Assembly (NCBI RefSeq): GCF_002286815.1
Contig: NZ_MUNM01000050.1
Location: 1-64,000, forward strand
DNA: 64,000 nucleotides
DNA from: Pseudomonas sp. PICF141
Lineage (GTDB): Bacteria; Pseudomonadota; Gammaproteobacteria; Pseudomonadales; Pseudomonadaceae
Direction: 5' to 3'
Shown here piece by piece: positions 47,604 through 56,580 of the stretch (positions within the stretch are counted from its first letter, which is position 1; each line of letters starts with the position of its first letter). The notes beneath the pieces are model-generated. The model was not told the origin of the DNA. It saw only the letters and a program-made list of their open reading frames with translations, and did no database searches. A program made the position numbers and the translations under genes.

Positions 47604-48524
47604 GTGTCCCGACTTTTTTCTATCTTTGTCGCATTTGTCGCCAGTTTTCTGCTGATCGCCTCAGCTCAAGCCGACGTTAAAGTCCTCACCAGCGTCAAGC
47701 CTCTGCAGCTGATAGCCGCGGCAGTACAGGACGGCATAGCGGTTCCGGAAGTCTTGCTGCCGCCCGGCGCCTCGCCCCATAACTACGCCTTGCGCCCTTC
47801 CGACGTACGGAAAGTGCAATCGGTGGATCTGCTGTACTGGATCGGCCCCGACATGGAAGGTTTCCTGCCTCGCGTACTGAAAGGTCGTACGCTGCCCAGC
47901 GTTGCAGTGCAGCACTTGCCTGGTCTGAAACTGCGACATTTCGCCGAAGATAACGACTCCCATGCTGAAGAAGCCGACGAGCATGATCACGATCATCGCC
48001 CCGGCAACCTGGATGCGCATTTGTGGTTGTCACCGATCAACGCCCGCGTGATCGCTACCAGAATGGCTGCCGATCTGAGTGCCGCCGATCCGGCCAACGC
48101 AACGCGCTACCAGAGCAACCTCAAGGCATTCAATGAGCGTCTGGATGCTTTGGACCTGCGCCTGAAGGCTCGTCTGGCGGGTATCGCGGGCAAGCCTTAT
48201 TTCGTGTTTCACGAAGCCTTCGACTACTTCGAAGAAGCTTACGGCCTCAAGCATACTGGTGTATTCAGTGTCGCAGCCGAAGTACAACCCGGTGCCCAGC
48301 ACGTCGCGGCGATGCGCACGCGGTTGCAGGAAGTCGGCAAGACCTGCGTGTTCAGCGAACCACCGTTGCGCCCGCGTCTGGCAGAAACCCTGGTGGCCGG
48401 GCTGCCGGTGAAACTGGCGGAGCTGGATGCACTGGGCGGCTACACCCCAGCGACCGCACACGGGTATGAGCAGTTGCTGGAAAAGCTGGGGAATGATTTG
48501 GCGGGGTGTTTGGAGTCGCTGTAG
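47604..48524 (+). CDS. znuA: Zinc ABC transporter substrate-binding protein
   Basis: A 306-residue periplasmic zinc-binding protein. It has a signal peptide ending at AQA (residue 23), His in LPPGASPHNYALRPSD, an acidic His-rich loop (DSHAEEADEHDHDH), His in NLDAHLWLSP and YFVFHEAFDYFE. The GTG at 47604 (MSRLFSIFVAFVASF) is preferred to the GTG at 47595 because the signal peptide then begins normally; both lack a strong ribosome site. Divergent from zur. Confidence 0.94.
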   Translation: MSRLFSIFVAFVASFLLIASAQADVKVLTSVKPLQLIAAAVQDGIAVPEVLLPPGASPHNYALRPSDVRKVQSVDLLYWIGPDMEGFLPRVLKGRTLPSVAVQHLPGLKLRHFAEDNDSHAEEADEHDHDHRPGNLDAHLWLSPINARVIATRMAADLSAADPANATRYQSNLKAFNERLDALDLRLKARLAGIAGKPYFVFHEAFDYFEEAYGLKHTGVFSVAAEVQPGAQHVAAMRTRLQEVGKTCVFSEPPLRPRLAETLVAGLPVKLAELDALGGYTPATAHGYEQLLEKLGNDLAGCLESL

Positions 48525-48547
48525 TTCCGAAAATTGTGTCGCCCCCA

Positions 48548-48638
48548 ATCGCGGGCAAGCCACGCTCCCACAGAGTTTGTATCGTTCGCCAATATTATGA
48601 ACGACACAAATTCTGTGGGAGCGTGGCTTGCCCGCGAT
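48548..48638. repeat. REPIN variant between znuA and thrB
   Basis: Perfect 27-base arms (48548-48574 and 48612-48638) with ATCGCGGGCAAGCCACGCTC: a sub-type in which CTCGCTCCTACA is replaced by CACGCTCCCACA on both arms. The spacer contains its own dyad (CGTTCGCC ... GAACGAC). Located between convergent znuA and thrB, where it may act as transcript end. Confidence 0.9.
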
Positions 48639-48642
48639 GCTT

Positions 48643-49593
48643 TTAGAGGGCGAAAGGCAGCGGTGTGTGGACCTTCTGCCGTTGTGCCAGGCGCAACTGA
48701 AATTCCATCGGATCGTGAATCAACACGTCCTGCCCGGCAAACGACTCCGCGGCGATCAACCGCGACAACCAGAACCGTACGCACGCCACGCGCAGCATGG
48801 TCGGCCATAGCTCGGCTTCGGCTGCGGTAAACGGTCTTAGCGCAGCATAAGCGCCCAGCAATGCCCGCGCCCGAGCGCCATCAAGCTGCCCTTGCTCGTC
48901 CGAACACCAATCGTTCAGGGCAATCGCCACGTCATAGAGCATCGGCCCGGAACAGGCATTGTAGAAGTCGATCAACCCGGTCAGGTGAGTGCCTTCGAAC
49001 ATCGCGTTATCACGGAACAGGTCCGCGTGGATGTTAGCCCGCGGCAGCGCCAGAATTTTCGTCTTCTGCAGTGTGATTTCATCCAGTGCCCGTTGCAGCA
49101 AATCGCTTTGCTCGGCATTCAGGTGCGAAAGCAACTGCGTGCCCTCTTCCAGCATCCAGTCCAGGCCGCGATCGGTTTTGCGTTTGATCATGTTGGCCTG
49201 GGTCGCCAGGTGCAGATGCGCCAGCAGCTCACCGACCTGAGCGCAATGCTGGGCGTTGGCATCCTTGATGTGCTTGCCCGCCAGACGGGGCTGCAACAGC
49301 GCGGGTTTACCGGCGAGTTCGCGCAAGGCGACGCCGTCGGTGGTGCGCAGGGCATAAGGCACCGGCAGGTTGGCGTCGTGCAGTACATCGAGCAACTCGA
49401 TGAAAAACGGCATCTCCTGCACCGGGCCGCGCTCGACCAGGGTCAAGACAAACTCGCCCTGCTCCAGGCTGATAAAGAAATTGGTGTTTTCGCTACCGGC
49501 GGCAATCCCCTGGAAATCAAGCAGGCGGCCGAGCCCGTAAGGGGCGAGAAAAGTTTCCAGCTCGGGCCGAGCCAGGGGGGTGAACACAGACAT
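48643..49593 (-). CDS. thrB: Homoserine kinase
   Basis: A 316-residue homoserine kinase of the choline-kinase/APH fold used by pseudomonads, not the GHMP type of E. coli. It phosphorylates homoserine in threonine synthesis. Motifs are GSENTNFFISLEQGEFVLTL (nucleotide loop), LPRANIHADLFRDNAMF (catalytic HxDxxxxN) and LIDFYNACSGPMLYD (metal Asp). AGGGGGG lies before the ATG. Followed upstream in transcription order by the DUF2782 gene. Confidence 0.94.
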   Translation of the reverse strand: MSVFTPLARPELETFLAPYGLGRLLDFQGIAAGSENTNFFISLEQGEFVLTLVERGPVQEMPFFIELLDVLHDANLPVPYALRTTDGVALRELAGKPALLQPRLAGKHIKDANAQHCAQVGELLAHLHLATQANMIKRKTDRGLDWMLEEGTQLLSHLNAEQSDLLQRALDEITLQKTKILALPRANIHADLFRDNAMFEGTHLTGLIDFYNACSGPMLYDVAIALNDWCSDEQGQLDGARARALLGAYAALRPFTAAEAELWPTMLRVACVRFWLSRLIAAESFAGQDVLIHDPMEFQLRLAQRQKVHTPLPFAL

Positions 49594-49652
49594 GGTTAAA
49601 ACTGCCAGTACGGGCGCCGCGACTGCCGGCGCCGATTGAAGTTAGGAGCGGT

Positions 49653-49940
49653 TTACCACTCGAATATTTTCCACGACGGAATCAGCATATCCGGCTGATC
49701 CGAGCGGATGAAGTTACCGTCGGAGCCATCAGCGCGCACCAGGAAATACGGTTTGCCGACTTTCGGGGTCACCTTGATGGCATACAAAAAACCGTTTTGC
49801 CGATACTCCTGAATGGTTTTATCGCCTTCCGTGCGAATGGTTACATCCGGGTCTGCCGAAGGCGCATCGTCCGCCGCCATGACAGCCAATGGAGTGATTG
49901 CAAACAAGCCAGCCAGCAACAAGCGATTTAGTGTGCGCAT
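49653..49940 (-). CDS. DUF2782 small periplasmic protein
   Basis: A 95-residue protein with a signal peptide (cleavage after VMA, residue 22) and a DUF2782 domain (DVTIRTEGDKTIQEYRQNG, YAIKVTPKVGKPYFLV). The family is found between polA and thrB in many pseudomonads. It precedes thrB by 59 bases on the same strand. Function unknown. Confidence 0.88.
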   Translation of the reverse strand: MRTLNRLLLAGLFAITPLAVMAADDAPSADPDVTIRTEGDKTIQEYRQNGFLYAIKVTPKVGKPYFLVRADGSDGNFIRSDQPDMLIPSWKIFEW

Positions 49941-50014
49941 GATAACCTTGTCCCTTTGTCGTCAACGGTCCCGCTATTCTAGCGCCGGACCCGCCGAAAA
50001 GGTTGATCCTGCTC

Positions 50015-52783
50015 ATGAGCCAAGCCCCCCTCGTCCTGGTGGACGGTTCTTCTTATCTATACCGCGCCTTTCATGCGCTGCCACCGCTGACCACGTCCAA
50101 AGGCCTGCCGACCGGTGCGGTCAAAGGCGTCTTGAACATGCTCAAGAGTCTGCGCAAGCAGTACCCGGACAGCCCGTTCGCCGTGGTGTTCGACGCCAAG
50201 GGCGGGACGTTCCGCGACGCGATGTTCGCCGAGTACAAAGCCAATCGCCCAAGCATGCCTGATGACATGCGGGTCCAGATCGAGCCCTTGCACGCCAGCG
50301 TCAAGGCCTTGGGCTTTCCATTGCTGTGCGTGGACAACGTCGAAGCGGACGATGTGATCGGCACCCTGGCCCGCAGCAGTGCAGCGGCTGACCGTCCGGT
50401 GATTATCTCCACGGGCGACAAGGACATGGCGCAGTTGGTCGACGGCCACATTACCTTGGTCAATACGATGACCGGTAGCACACTGGACGTTGAGGGCGTG
50501 AAGGAGAAATTCGGCGTCGCTCCCGAGCAGATCATCGATTATCTGGCGCTGATGGGCGATTCGTCCGACAACATTCCAGGCGTTCCGGGTATTGGCCCGA
50601 AAACCGCTTCCGGCCTGCTGGTCGGCGTGAACGGTGGTCTGACCGAGCTCTATGCGCAGCTCGACATCGTCCCGACCCTGCCGATTCGTGGCGCCAAGAC
50701 GCTGCCGGCCAAGCTTGAAGAACATAAGGAAATGGCCTTTCTTTCTTATCGCTTGGCCACCATCAAGATCGACGTACCGCTGGACTTCGGCCTCGATGAC
50801 CTGCATATGGGGCCACCGGATCACGACAAACTCGCCGAGCTGTATTCCCTGCTGGAATTCAAGAGCTGGTTCGAAGAGAACCAGCGCGACGCCAAGCGCG
50901 CAGGCCAGGACATTGTCGAGGTCGCCCAGGAACAGCCGGGTGCCGCCGAAGCGAAGTACGAAACCATCCTTGACCAGAAGCACTTCGAGGCCTGGCTGGA
51001 CAAGCTCGACAAGGCGCCGTTGATTGCCTTCGTCACCGAAACCAACGGCAGCGATGCCCAGCATGCACAATTGGTGGGCCTGTCGTTTTCCGTCGCAGCC
51101 AACGAAGCGGCCTACATTCCGCTGACCCATTCCTACATGGGCGTGCCGGAGCAACTGGATCGCGACACCGTACTGTTGGCGTTGAAGCCGCTGCTGGAAA
51201 ACCCGAATAAGCTGAAAGTCGGCCAACACGCCAAGTTCGAAACCAACATTCTCGCCAACTGCGCCATCGGTGGCGATCAAAGCAACGGGATTATTGTCCA
51301 GGGCATTGCCTACGACACCATGCTCGAGTCTTACGTTCTCGACTCGACGGCCACCCGCCACGACATGGACAGCCTGGCGCTCAAGTACCTGGGCCAAAGC
51401 AAGAGCGACATTCAAGGGATCGCGGGCAAAGGCGTCAAACAGCTGACTTTCGACCAGATCTCTCTTGAATTGGCAGGCCCCTATGCTGCCGAAGATGCCG
51501 ACGTCACCTTCCGTTTGCACCTGGCATTGCAGGAAAAACTGGCGGCAACGCCAAGCCTGGGCAAAGTGCTCAATGAGATTGAAATGCCGCTGATGCCGGT
51601 TCTGGCTCGAATCGAACGCCAGGGCGCGCTCGTGGATGCTAACCTGCTGGGCGTCCAGAGCGTCGAGCTGGGCGAGAAACTGGTCGCCCTTGAGCGTGAA
51701 GCGTTCGCCATCGCCGGTGAAGAATTCAACCTCGGTTCGCCCAAACAATTGGGTGTGATCCTCTACGAAAAGCTCGGTTTGCCTGTGCTCAGCAAAACCG
51801 CCAAAGGCCAGGCCTCGACTGCCGAAGCGGTGCTGGCCGAGCTGGCCGAACAGGACTACCCGCTGCCCAAGGTGCTGATGCAGTACCGCTCGCTGAGCAA
51901 GCTCAAAAGCACCTACACCGACCGTTTGCCAGAGCAGATCAACACTCGCACCGGGCGCATTCATACGTCTTACCAGCAAGCCGTTGCCGCCACCGGACGT
52001 TTGTCATCGATCGATCCGAACTTGCAGAACATTCCGATTCGCACCGCCGAAGGTCGCCGCATTCGTCAGGCGTTCGTCGCCCCGAAAGGCTACAAGCTGC
52101 TGGCCGCGGACTATTCGCAAATCGAACTGCGGATCATGGCGCATCTGGCCAAGGACGAAGGCTTGCTGCATGCCTTCCGCAACAACCTCGATGTACACCG
52201 CGCCACGGCCGCAGAGGTGTTTGGCGTCGAACTGGACGCCGTCACCAACGATCAACGTCGTAGCGCGAAAGCCATCAACTTCGGCCTGATCTACGGCATG
52301 AGCGCGTTTGGCCTGGCCAAGCAGATCGGCGTTGACCGCAAACAATCCCAAGCCTACATCGACCGTTACTTCGCCCGTTATCCCGGCGTGCTGCAATACA
52401 TGGAGCGCACTCGTACCCAGGCCGCGGAGCAAGGTTTCGTCGAAACCATCTTCGGTCGTCGTCTGTACCTGCCGGAAATCAATTCGAAAAACCAGGCCTT
52501 GCGCAAAGCAGCCGAACGCACGGCAATCAACGCCCCGATGCAAGGCACCGCGGCGGACATCATCAAGAAAGCCATGGTAGCGGTGGACCAGTGGCTGATA
52601 TCGTCAGGCCTGGACGCCAAAGTCATCTTGCAGGTGCACGATGAACTGGTGCTTGAGGTGCGTGAGGACCTGATCGACCAGGTGCGCGAGGACATTCGCC
52701 TGCACATGAGCAACGCCGCCCAACTGGATGTGCCGCTTTTGGTGGAGGTGGGCGTAGGCAATAACTGGGATGAGGCGCACTGA
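50015..52783 (+). CDS. polA: DNA polymerase I
   Basis: A 922-residue DNA polymerase I with 5'-3' exonuclease (residues about 1-300), 3'-5' exonuclease (about 325-515) and polymerase domains. Polymerase motifs A (ADYSQIELRIMAHLAKDEGL), B (RRSAKAINFGLIYGMSAFGL) and C (QVHDELVLEV) are intact. The 3'-5' exonuclease is odd. The position of E. coli Asp355 in FDTET is Val340 (FVTET), that of Asp424 in KYDRGIL is Glu409 (KFETNIL), and about eight residues are added after it, while YAAEDADVT (Asp494) is kept. Proofreading may be weak or lost. The ATG at 50015 gives MSQAPLVLVDGSSYLYRAF. Confidence 0.96.
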   Translation: MSQAPLVLVDGSSYLYRAFHALPPLTTSKGLPTGAVKGVLNMLKSLRKQYPDSPFAVVFDAKGGTFRDAMFAEYKANRPSMPDDMRVQIEPLHASVKALGFPLLCVDNVEADDVIGTLARSSAAADRPVIISTGDKDMAQLVDGHITLVNTMTGSTLDVEGVKEKFGVAPEQIIDYLALMGDSSDNIPGVPGIGPKTASGLLVGVNGGLTELYAQLDIVPTLPIRGAKTLPAKLEEHKEMAFLSYRLATIKIDVPLDFGLDDLHMGPPDHDKLAELYSLLEFKSWFEENQRDAKRAGQDIVEVAQEQPGAAEAKYETILDQKHFEAWLDKLDKAPLIAFVTETNGSDAQHAQLVGLSFSVAANEAAYIPLTHSYMGVPEQLDRDTVLLALKPLLENPNKLKVGQHAKFETNILANCAIGGDQSNGIIVQGIAYDTMLESYVLDSTATRHDMDSLALKYLGQSKSDIQGIAGKGVKQLTFDQISLELAGPYAAEDADVTFRLHLALQEKLAATPSLGKVLNEIEMPLMPVLARIERQGALVDANLLGVQSVELGEKLVALEREAFAIAGEEFNLGSPKQLGVILYEKLGLPVLSKTAKGQASTAEAVLAELAEQDYPLPKVLMQYRSLSKLKSTYTDRLPEQINTRTGRIHTSYQQAVAATGRLSSIDPNLQNIPIRTAEGRRIRQAFVAPKGYKLLAADYSQIELRIMAHLAKDEGLLHAFRNNLDVHRATAAEVFGVELDAVTNDQRRSAKAINFGLIYGMSAFGLAKQIGVDRKQSQAYIDRYFARYPGVLQYMERTRTQAAEQGFVETIFGRRLYLPEINSKNQALRKAAERTAINAPMQGTAADIIKKAMVAVDQWLISSGLDAKVILQVHDELVLEVREDLIDQVREDIRLHMSNAAQLDVPLLVEVGVGNNWDEAH

Positions 52784-52894
52784 GTTGCCTGCAACGATGT
52801 CACTGCTGCGGCCTTATGCCGCAGCACAAAATAACCAAGGGCTTTAGTGCGGAAAATGATCTCGATTATTTCCAATGGTTTTTGAAAATAGTCT

Positions 52895-52922
52895 GAACTA
52901 AATCCGTGAACCGCCACTCAGA
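52895..52922 (+). promoter_or_regulatory. AlgU (sigma22)-like promoter of ersA
   Basis: GAACTA (52895-52900), a 17-base spacer and TCAGA (52918-52922) match the extracytoplasmic sigma consensus GAACTT-N16/17-TCtGA closely. In P. aeruginosa, ersA is known to depend on AlgU, and the site lies about eight bases before the predicted RNA start. Confidence 0.75.
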
Positions 52923-52929
52923 GATACTG

Positions 52930-53060
52930 AATGGCTGGTGAAGCCCTTCGATGCTCCTATGTTGTGTTAAGTGTTGGCAGATATCTGGACCCCGCCCTAG
53001 CGGTCCGGAACTTGAACCCCGGAACTTCTCCCTCCCCATATGAAGTCCGGGGTTTTTTTT
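52930..53060 (+). ncRNA. ersA: Small regulatory RNA ErsA
   Basis: About 130 nt in the polA-engB gap, the place where P. aeruginosa encodes ErsA (and enterobacteria encode Spot 42). The supporting evidence is the AlgU-like promoter just before it and a strong Rho-independent terminator: AACCCCGGA-A-CTTC (53015-53028) pairs with GAAGTCCGGGGTT (53042-53054) and is followed by eight T. An inner hairpin GGAC...GTCC lies at about 52987-53005. The terminator loop is C/U-rich (TCCCTCCCC), suited to pairing with ribosome sites. ErsA in PAO1 represses algC and affects envelope and biofilm genes. The exact 5' end is an estimate. Confidence 0.82.
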
Positions 53061-53084
53061 GCCTGGCTTTTCATCTCGACAGCC

Positions 53085-53726
53085 TTACTCGGCAGCCTCG
53101 CTGCCCTTGTCCGCCAATTCCATCCAGCCCGCCAGTACAGTGTAGGCGTCTTCCAGCCCCATGCGTTTGGGTGCCGAAAACAGCTGGATTGTGATCGTAT
53201 CGCCCCAGCCCTTACGGATTTGCGCCTGAACCTTGAGCAGCGCATTTTTCGCCGCGCCGTAGGTCAGCTTGTCTGCCTTGGTCAGCAAAATATGCATCGG
53301 CATGCCGCTGGCGACAGCCCAATCGAGCATCAGCAGGTCGAAATCGGTCATTGGATGACGGATGTCCATCATCAGAATCAACCCTTTCAAACTTTCGCGA
53401 CCGCCCAGATAGGCTTCCAGGTGACGCTGCCAGTGCTGCTTCAACGGGATCGGCACTTTCGCGTAACCGTAACCCGGCAGGTCGACCAGACGGCGTTCAT
53501 CGTCTAGCTTGAAGAAGTTCAACAGCTGCGTGCGACCCGGCGTTTTCGAGGTCCGCGCCAGGCTAGCGTGTGTCAGGGTGTTCAATGCGCTGGACTTGCC
53601 GGCGTTGGAACGCCCGGCGAAGGCCACTTCAAAGCCTTCGTCGTCGGGGCATTGATCGACTTTGGCGGCGCTGAGCATGAAGGTGGACTGTTGGCACAGA
53701 CCGAGGATGGGGTTCTTGAGTTGCAT
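53085..53726 (-). CDS. engB: Ribosome biogenesis GTPase EngB/YsxC
   Basis: A 213-residue TrmE-Era-like GTPase needed for 50S ribosome assembly. The G motifs are GRSNAGKSS (G1), [10 protein letters not shown] (G2), DLPGYGYA (G3) and LTKADK (G4). The ATG at 53726 ([16 protein letters not shown]) is the family start; the longer frame to 53891 runs into the divergent cytochrome promoter. It converges with ersA. Confidence 0.95.
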   Translation of the reverse strand: MQLKNPILGLCQQSTFMLSAAKVDQCPDDEGFEVAFAGRSNAGKSSALNTLTHASLARTSKTPGRTQLLNFFKLDDERRLVDLPGYGYAKVPIPLKQHWQRHLEAYLGGRESLKGLILMMDIRHPMTDFDLLMLDWAVASGMPMHILLTKADKLTYGAAKNALLKVQAQIRKGWGDTITIQLFSAPKRMGLEDAYTVLAGWMELADKGSEAAE

Positions 53727-53917
53727 GGGATTTCCGATGTGGGCGGCGCCGGGAATGGACGCGGCAAGCAGTGTCGTTTCCGTTTCAGTGACGCCAGTAT
53801 ATAATGCCGCAGATTTTGTGTGCGCTTTGTCCCAGCGTAGGATGAAGTTCACGAGAGCGATTAACCTTGATTGCGCATTAGAACGCAGCACGCTCTCAAC
53901 CCTGAAAAGGTCGTTTT

Positions 53918-54208
53918 ATGACGAAATGGCTGCTAGCTGCCGGTGTCTTGATGCCGCTTTACAGCGCTCAGGCTACACAGGATCCGGAAGCTGTGTACAA
54001 CCGTGTTTGTGGTGCCTGTCATTCCGGCCAACTACCCATGGCGCCCCGCAAGGGCGATCAGGAAGCTTGGACGCCGAGGTTGGCGAAAGGTATGGAGACG
54101 CTGGTGCAACACGTGACCCAGGGTTTCAAGGCGATGCCGCCGCGTGGTTTGTGCATGGACTGCAGTGCCGAGGATTACCGAGCCATCATCCACTGGATGA
54201 GCGAGTAA
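53918..54208 (+). CDS. Cytochrome c5 family protein
   Basis: A 96-residue periplasmic c-type cytochrome with a signal peptide (AQA, residue 19), heme site CGACH (31-35), a likely Met ligand in FKAMPPRG and the C..C pair (CMDC) typical of the c5 group. It probably carries electrons together with cytochrome c4, encoded 46 bases downstream on the same strand, to the terminal oxidases. The 191-base gap to divergent engB holds the promoter. Confidence 0.9.
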   Translation: MTKWLLAAGVLMPLYSAQATQDPEAVYNRVCGACHSGQLPMAPRKGDQEAWTPRLAKGMETLVQHVTQGFKAMPPRGLCMDCSAEDYRAIIHWMSE

Positions 54209-54254
54209 GCCCGGCCCATAACTCTTCAACCCTTAGCCGTAGTTGGATTAGCTG

Positions 54255-54866
54255 ATGAACAAACTGATCGTGAGTCTGCTGTTGACCGTGGGGATCTCCG
54301 GCATTGCCCATGCTGCTGGTGATGCTGCCGCCGGCCAGGCGAAAGCCGCCGTATGCGGTGCTTGCCACGGCCCGGATGGCAATAGCATGGCGCCTAACTT
54401 TCCGAAACTGGCAGGCCAGGGCGAGCGTTACCTGAACAAACAGCTGCACGACATCAAGTCCGGCAAGCGCACAGTGCTGGAAATGACCGGCCTGCTGACC
54501 AACCTGAGCGATCAGGACCTGGCCGATATCTCCGCCTACTTCGCCAGCCAGAAAGGCAGCATCGGTGCCGCCGATCCGAAACTCGTGGCGCGCGGTGAAG
54601 CGTTGTTCCGAGGCGGCAACCTGGACAAGGGCCTGCCAGCCTGCACCGGCTGCCATTCTCCGGACGGCAAGGGCAACGCGGCTGCGGGCTTCCCGCATCT
54701 GGGTGGGCAGCATGCTCAGTACGTCGTCAAGCAACTGACTGATTTCCGCAAGGAAGAAGGCGGCCGCACCAACGACGGCGATACCAAACCGATGCAGAGC
54801 ATCGCTAAAAAGCTGAGCGACGAAGAAATCGCGGCAGTCTCCAGCTATATTCAAGGCTTGCACTAA
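54255..54866 (+). CDS. Diheme cytochrome c4
   Basis: A 203-residue periplasmic protein with a signal peptide (AHA, residue 20) and two similar cytochrome halves: CGACH (34-38) and CTGCH (130-134), with Met ligands in NSMAPNFP and KPMQSIA. Cytochrome c4 passes electrons to cbb3- or aa3-type oxidases. It is followed by a terminator. Confidence 0.94.
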   Translation: MNKLIVSLLLTVGISGIAHAAGDAAAGQAKAAVCGACHGPDGNSMAPNFPKLAGQGERYLNKQLHDIKSGKRTVLEMTGLLTNLSDQDLADISAYFASQKGSIGAADPKLVARGEALFRGGNLDKGLPACTGCHSPDGKGNAAAGFPHLGGQHAQYVVKQLTDFRKEEGGRTNDGDTKPMQSIAKKLSDEEIAAVSSYIQGLH

Positions 54867-54942
54867 GGCCTGTGATGGAGCGTTGTGAGAGGTACAGGCC
54901 TCTTGCAACGTTAACACTCGATTAATCCGTCGATGCAAACAT

Positions 54943-54970
54943 AAAAAGGGTGGCTTAGGCCGCCCTTTTT
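54943..54970 (+). terminator. Terminator after cytochrome c4
   Basis: AAAAAGGGTGGC (54943-54954) and GCCGCCCTTTTT (54959-54970) form a 12-base stem with one wobble pair and a four-base loop, ending in a T-tract. Confidence 0.9.
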
Positions 54971-55063
54971 TGTGGCCGCTGCCGTTACACTACAAACTCA
55001 AGCCCGCCAGGATCTGTCTGAAAACAGGTTGCGCGAGGCGACCCAATTGTCCAGGAGTAAAGC

Positions 55064-55705
55064 ATGCGTAATCTGATCATCAGCGCCGCGCTCGTCGCTG
55101 CCAGCCTGTTCGGCATGACCGCCCAAGCCGCCGAAAAACCTGTAGCGCCCTATGTCGAATTGAGCAACCCGGTCCCGGTGGCCGTGCCTGGCAAGATCGA
55201 AGTCGTGGAGCTGTTCTGGTATGGCTGTCCGCATTGCTATGACTTCGAACCCGTTATTAACCCATGGGTTGAAAAACTGCCTGCCGATGTGAACTTCGTA
55301 CGCATTCCGGCCATGTTTGGCGGCCCTTGGGACGCACACGGCCAGATGTTCCTGACACTTGAAGCCATGGGCGTCGAAAGCAAGGTTCACGCAGCAGTTT
55401 TTGAAGCGATTCAGAAAGAACGCAAAAAACTGACCGACAAAGAAGACATGGCCGACTTCCTGGCGACCCAAGGTGTAGACAAGGACAAGTTCCTGGCCAC
55501 CTTCGATTCCTTCGCCATCAAGGGCCAGATCAACAAAGCCAAAGAACTTGCAAAGAAATATGAAATCTCTGGCGTGCCGACCATGGTCGTCAACGGCAAG
55601 TACCGCTTTGACATCGGCTCTGCCGGCGGTGCCGAACAAGCGCTGCAACTGGCCGACCAACTGGTCGCCAAAGAGCGAGCGGCAACCAAGGCTGTCGCCA
55701 ACTAA
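55064..55705 (+). CDS. dsbA: Periplasmic thiol:disulfide oxidase DsbA
   Basis: A 213-residue DsbA with a signal peptide (AQA, residue 22), active site CPHC (55-58) in WYGCPHCYDFEP, and the cis-Pro loop SGVPTMVVNGKY. It makes disulfide bonds in exported proteins. CAGGAG lies before the ATG. The downstream genes include a CSS-type EAL protein whose periplasmic cysteines could be DsbA substrates. Confidence 0.96.
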   Translation: MRNLIISAALVAASLFGMTAQAAEKPVAPYVELSNPVPVAVPGKIEVVELFWYGCPHCYDFEPVINPWVEKLPADVNFVRIPAMFGGPWDAHGQMFLTLEAMGVESKVHAAVFEAIQKERKKLTDKEDMADFLATQGVDKDKFLATFDSFAIKGQINKAKELAKKYEISGVPTMVVNGKYRFDIGSAGGAEQALQLADQLVAKERAATKAVAN

Positions 55706-55719
55706 GCGCGGCACCTGCC

Positions 55720-56580
55720 ATGCGCCGCTGGGGAACTGAACGCATCGTTGGCCTGCATGATCCGCAGGTCAATGAGCATCACCTGGAATCGACGGGGTTG
55801 CCCGTGGACAGCCGTCTGCGTCTGCTCAGTTTCAATATCCAGGTCGGTATCAGTACCGAGCGCTATCGGCACTATCTGACCCGAGGCTGGCAGCATCTGT
55901 TGCCGCACAATGGGCGCGCCGACAATCTGCAGAAAATCGGCAATCTGCTGGGCGACTTCGATCTGGTCGCCTTGCAGGAAGCCGATGGCGGCAGCCTGCG
56001 ATCAGGCTACGTCAATCAGGTCGAACACCTGGCGCAGCTCGGCGCCTTCCCCTACTGGTATCAACAACTCAATCGCAACCTCGGTCATCTCGGCCAGCAC
56101 AGCAATGGCGTGCTCAGCCGCCTGCGCCCGTGGGCGATTGAAGATCATCCGCTGCCGGGGCCCAAGGGTCGCGGGGCCATTCTGGTGCGCTTCGGCGAAG
56201 GTCCGGAGGCGCTCGTGGTGGTGATGATGCATCTGGCGCTGGGCGCTCGAGCCCGCAGCCTGCAACTGGCCTACATCCGTGAGTTGATTGGCGGTTATAA
56301 ACACCAGGTGCTGATGGGTGACATGAATACCCATGCCAGCGACTTGCTGCAAAATTCCCCGTTACGTGATCTGGGCCTGCTCGCGCCGCAACTGGAAGCG
56401 ACCTTTCCCAGCTGGCGCCCGCAACGTTGCCTGGACCATATTCTGCTCAGCCCTACCCTGACCCTTGAAAAGGTCGAAGTGCTGGCACAGCCCATTTCCG
56501 ATCACCTGCCGGTCGCGGTAGAGATTCGTCTGCCGGGTTCGCTCACGGCCGATGCATTGCCCGCGTTGAGTCCTGCCTGA
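55720..56580 (+). CDS. Endonuclease/exonuclease/phosphatase family protein
   Basis: A 286-residue EEP-fold protein with all metal and catalytic motifs: LLSFNIQVG, LVALQEADGGS, LMGDMNTHASD, CLDHILLS and ISDHLPV. The substrate could be DNA, RNA or a phosphoester lipid; it cannot be read from sequence. There is no signal peptide. It starts 14 bases after dsbA and its TGA directly precedes the cyclase ATG, so all three may be co-transcribed. Confidence 0.88.
   Translation: MRRWGTERIVGLHDPQVNEHHLESTGLPVDSRLRLLSFNIQVGISTERYRHYLTRGWQHLLPHNGRADNLQKIGNLLGDFDLVALQEADGGSLRSGYVNQVEHLAQLGAFPYWYQQLNRNLGHLGQHSNGVLSRLRPWAIEDHPLPGPKGRGAILVRFGEGPEALVVVMMHLALGARARSLQLAYIRELIGGYKHQVLMGDMNTHASDLLQNSPLRDLGLLAPQLEATFPSWRPQRCLDHILLSPTLTLEKVEVLAQPISDHLPVAVEIRLPGSLTADALPALSPA

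Noticed and set aside
48180..48200. REP-like core ATCGCGGGCAAGCC inside znuA
   Set aside because: It encodes conserved ZnuA residues (IAGKPYFVF region) and has no second arm, so it is a coding coincidence.
50057..51979. 640-codon minus-strand open frame opposite polA
   Set aside because: Antisense shadow of polA with low-complexity His/Gln/Leu-rich translation and no start signal.
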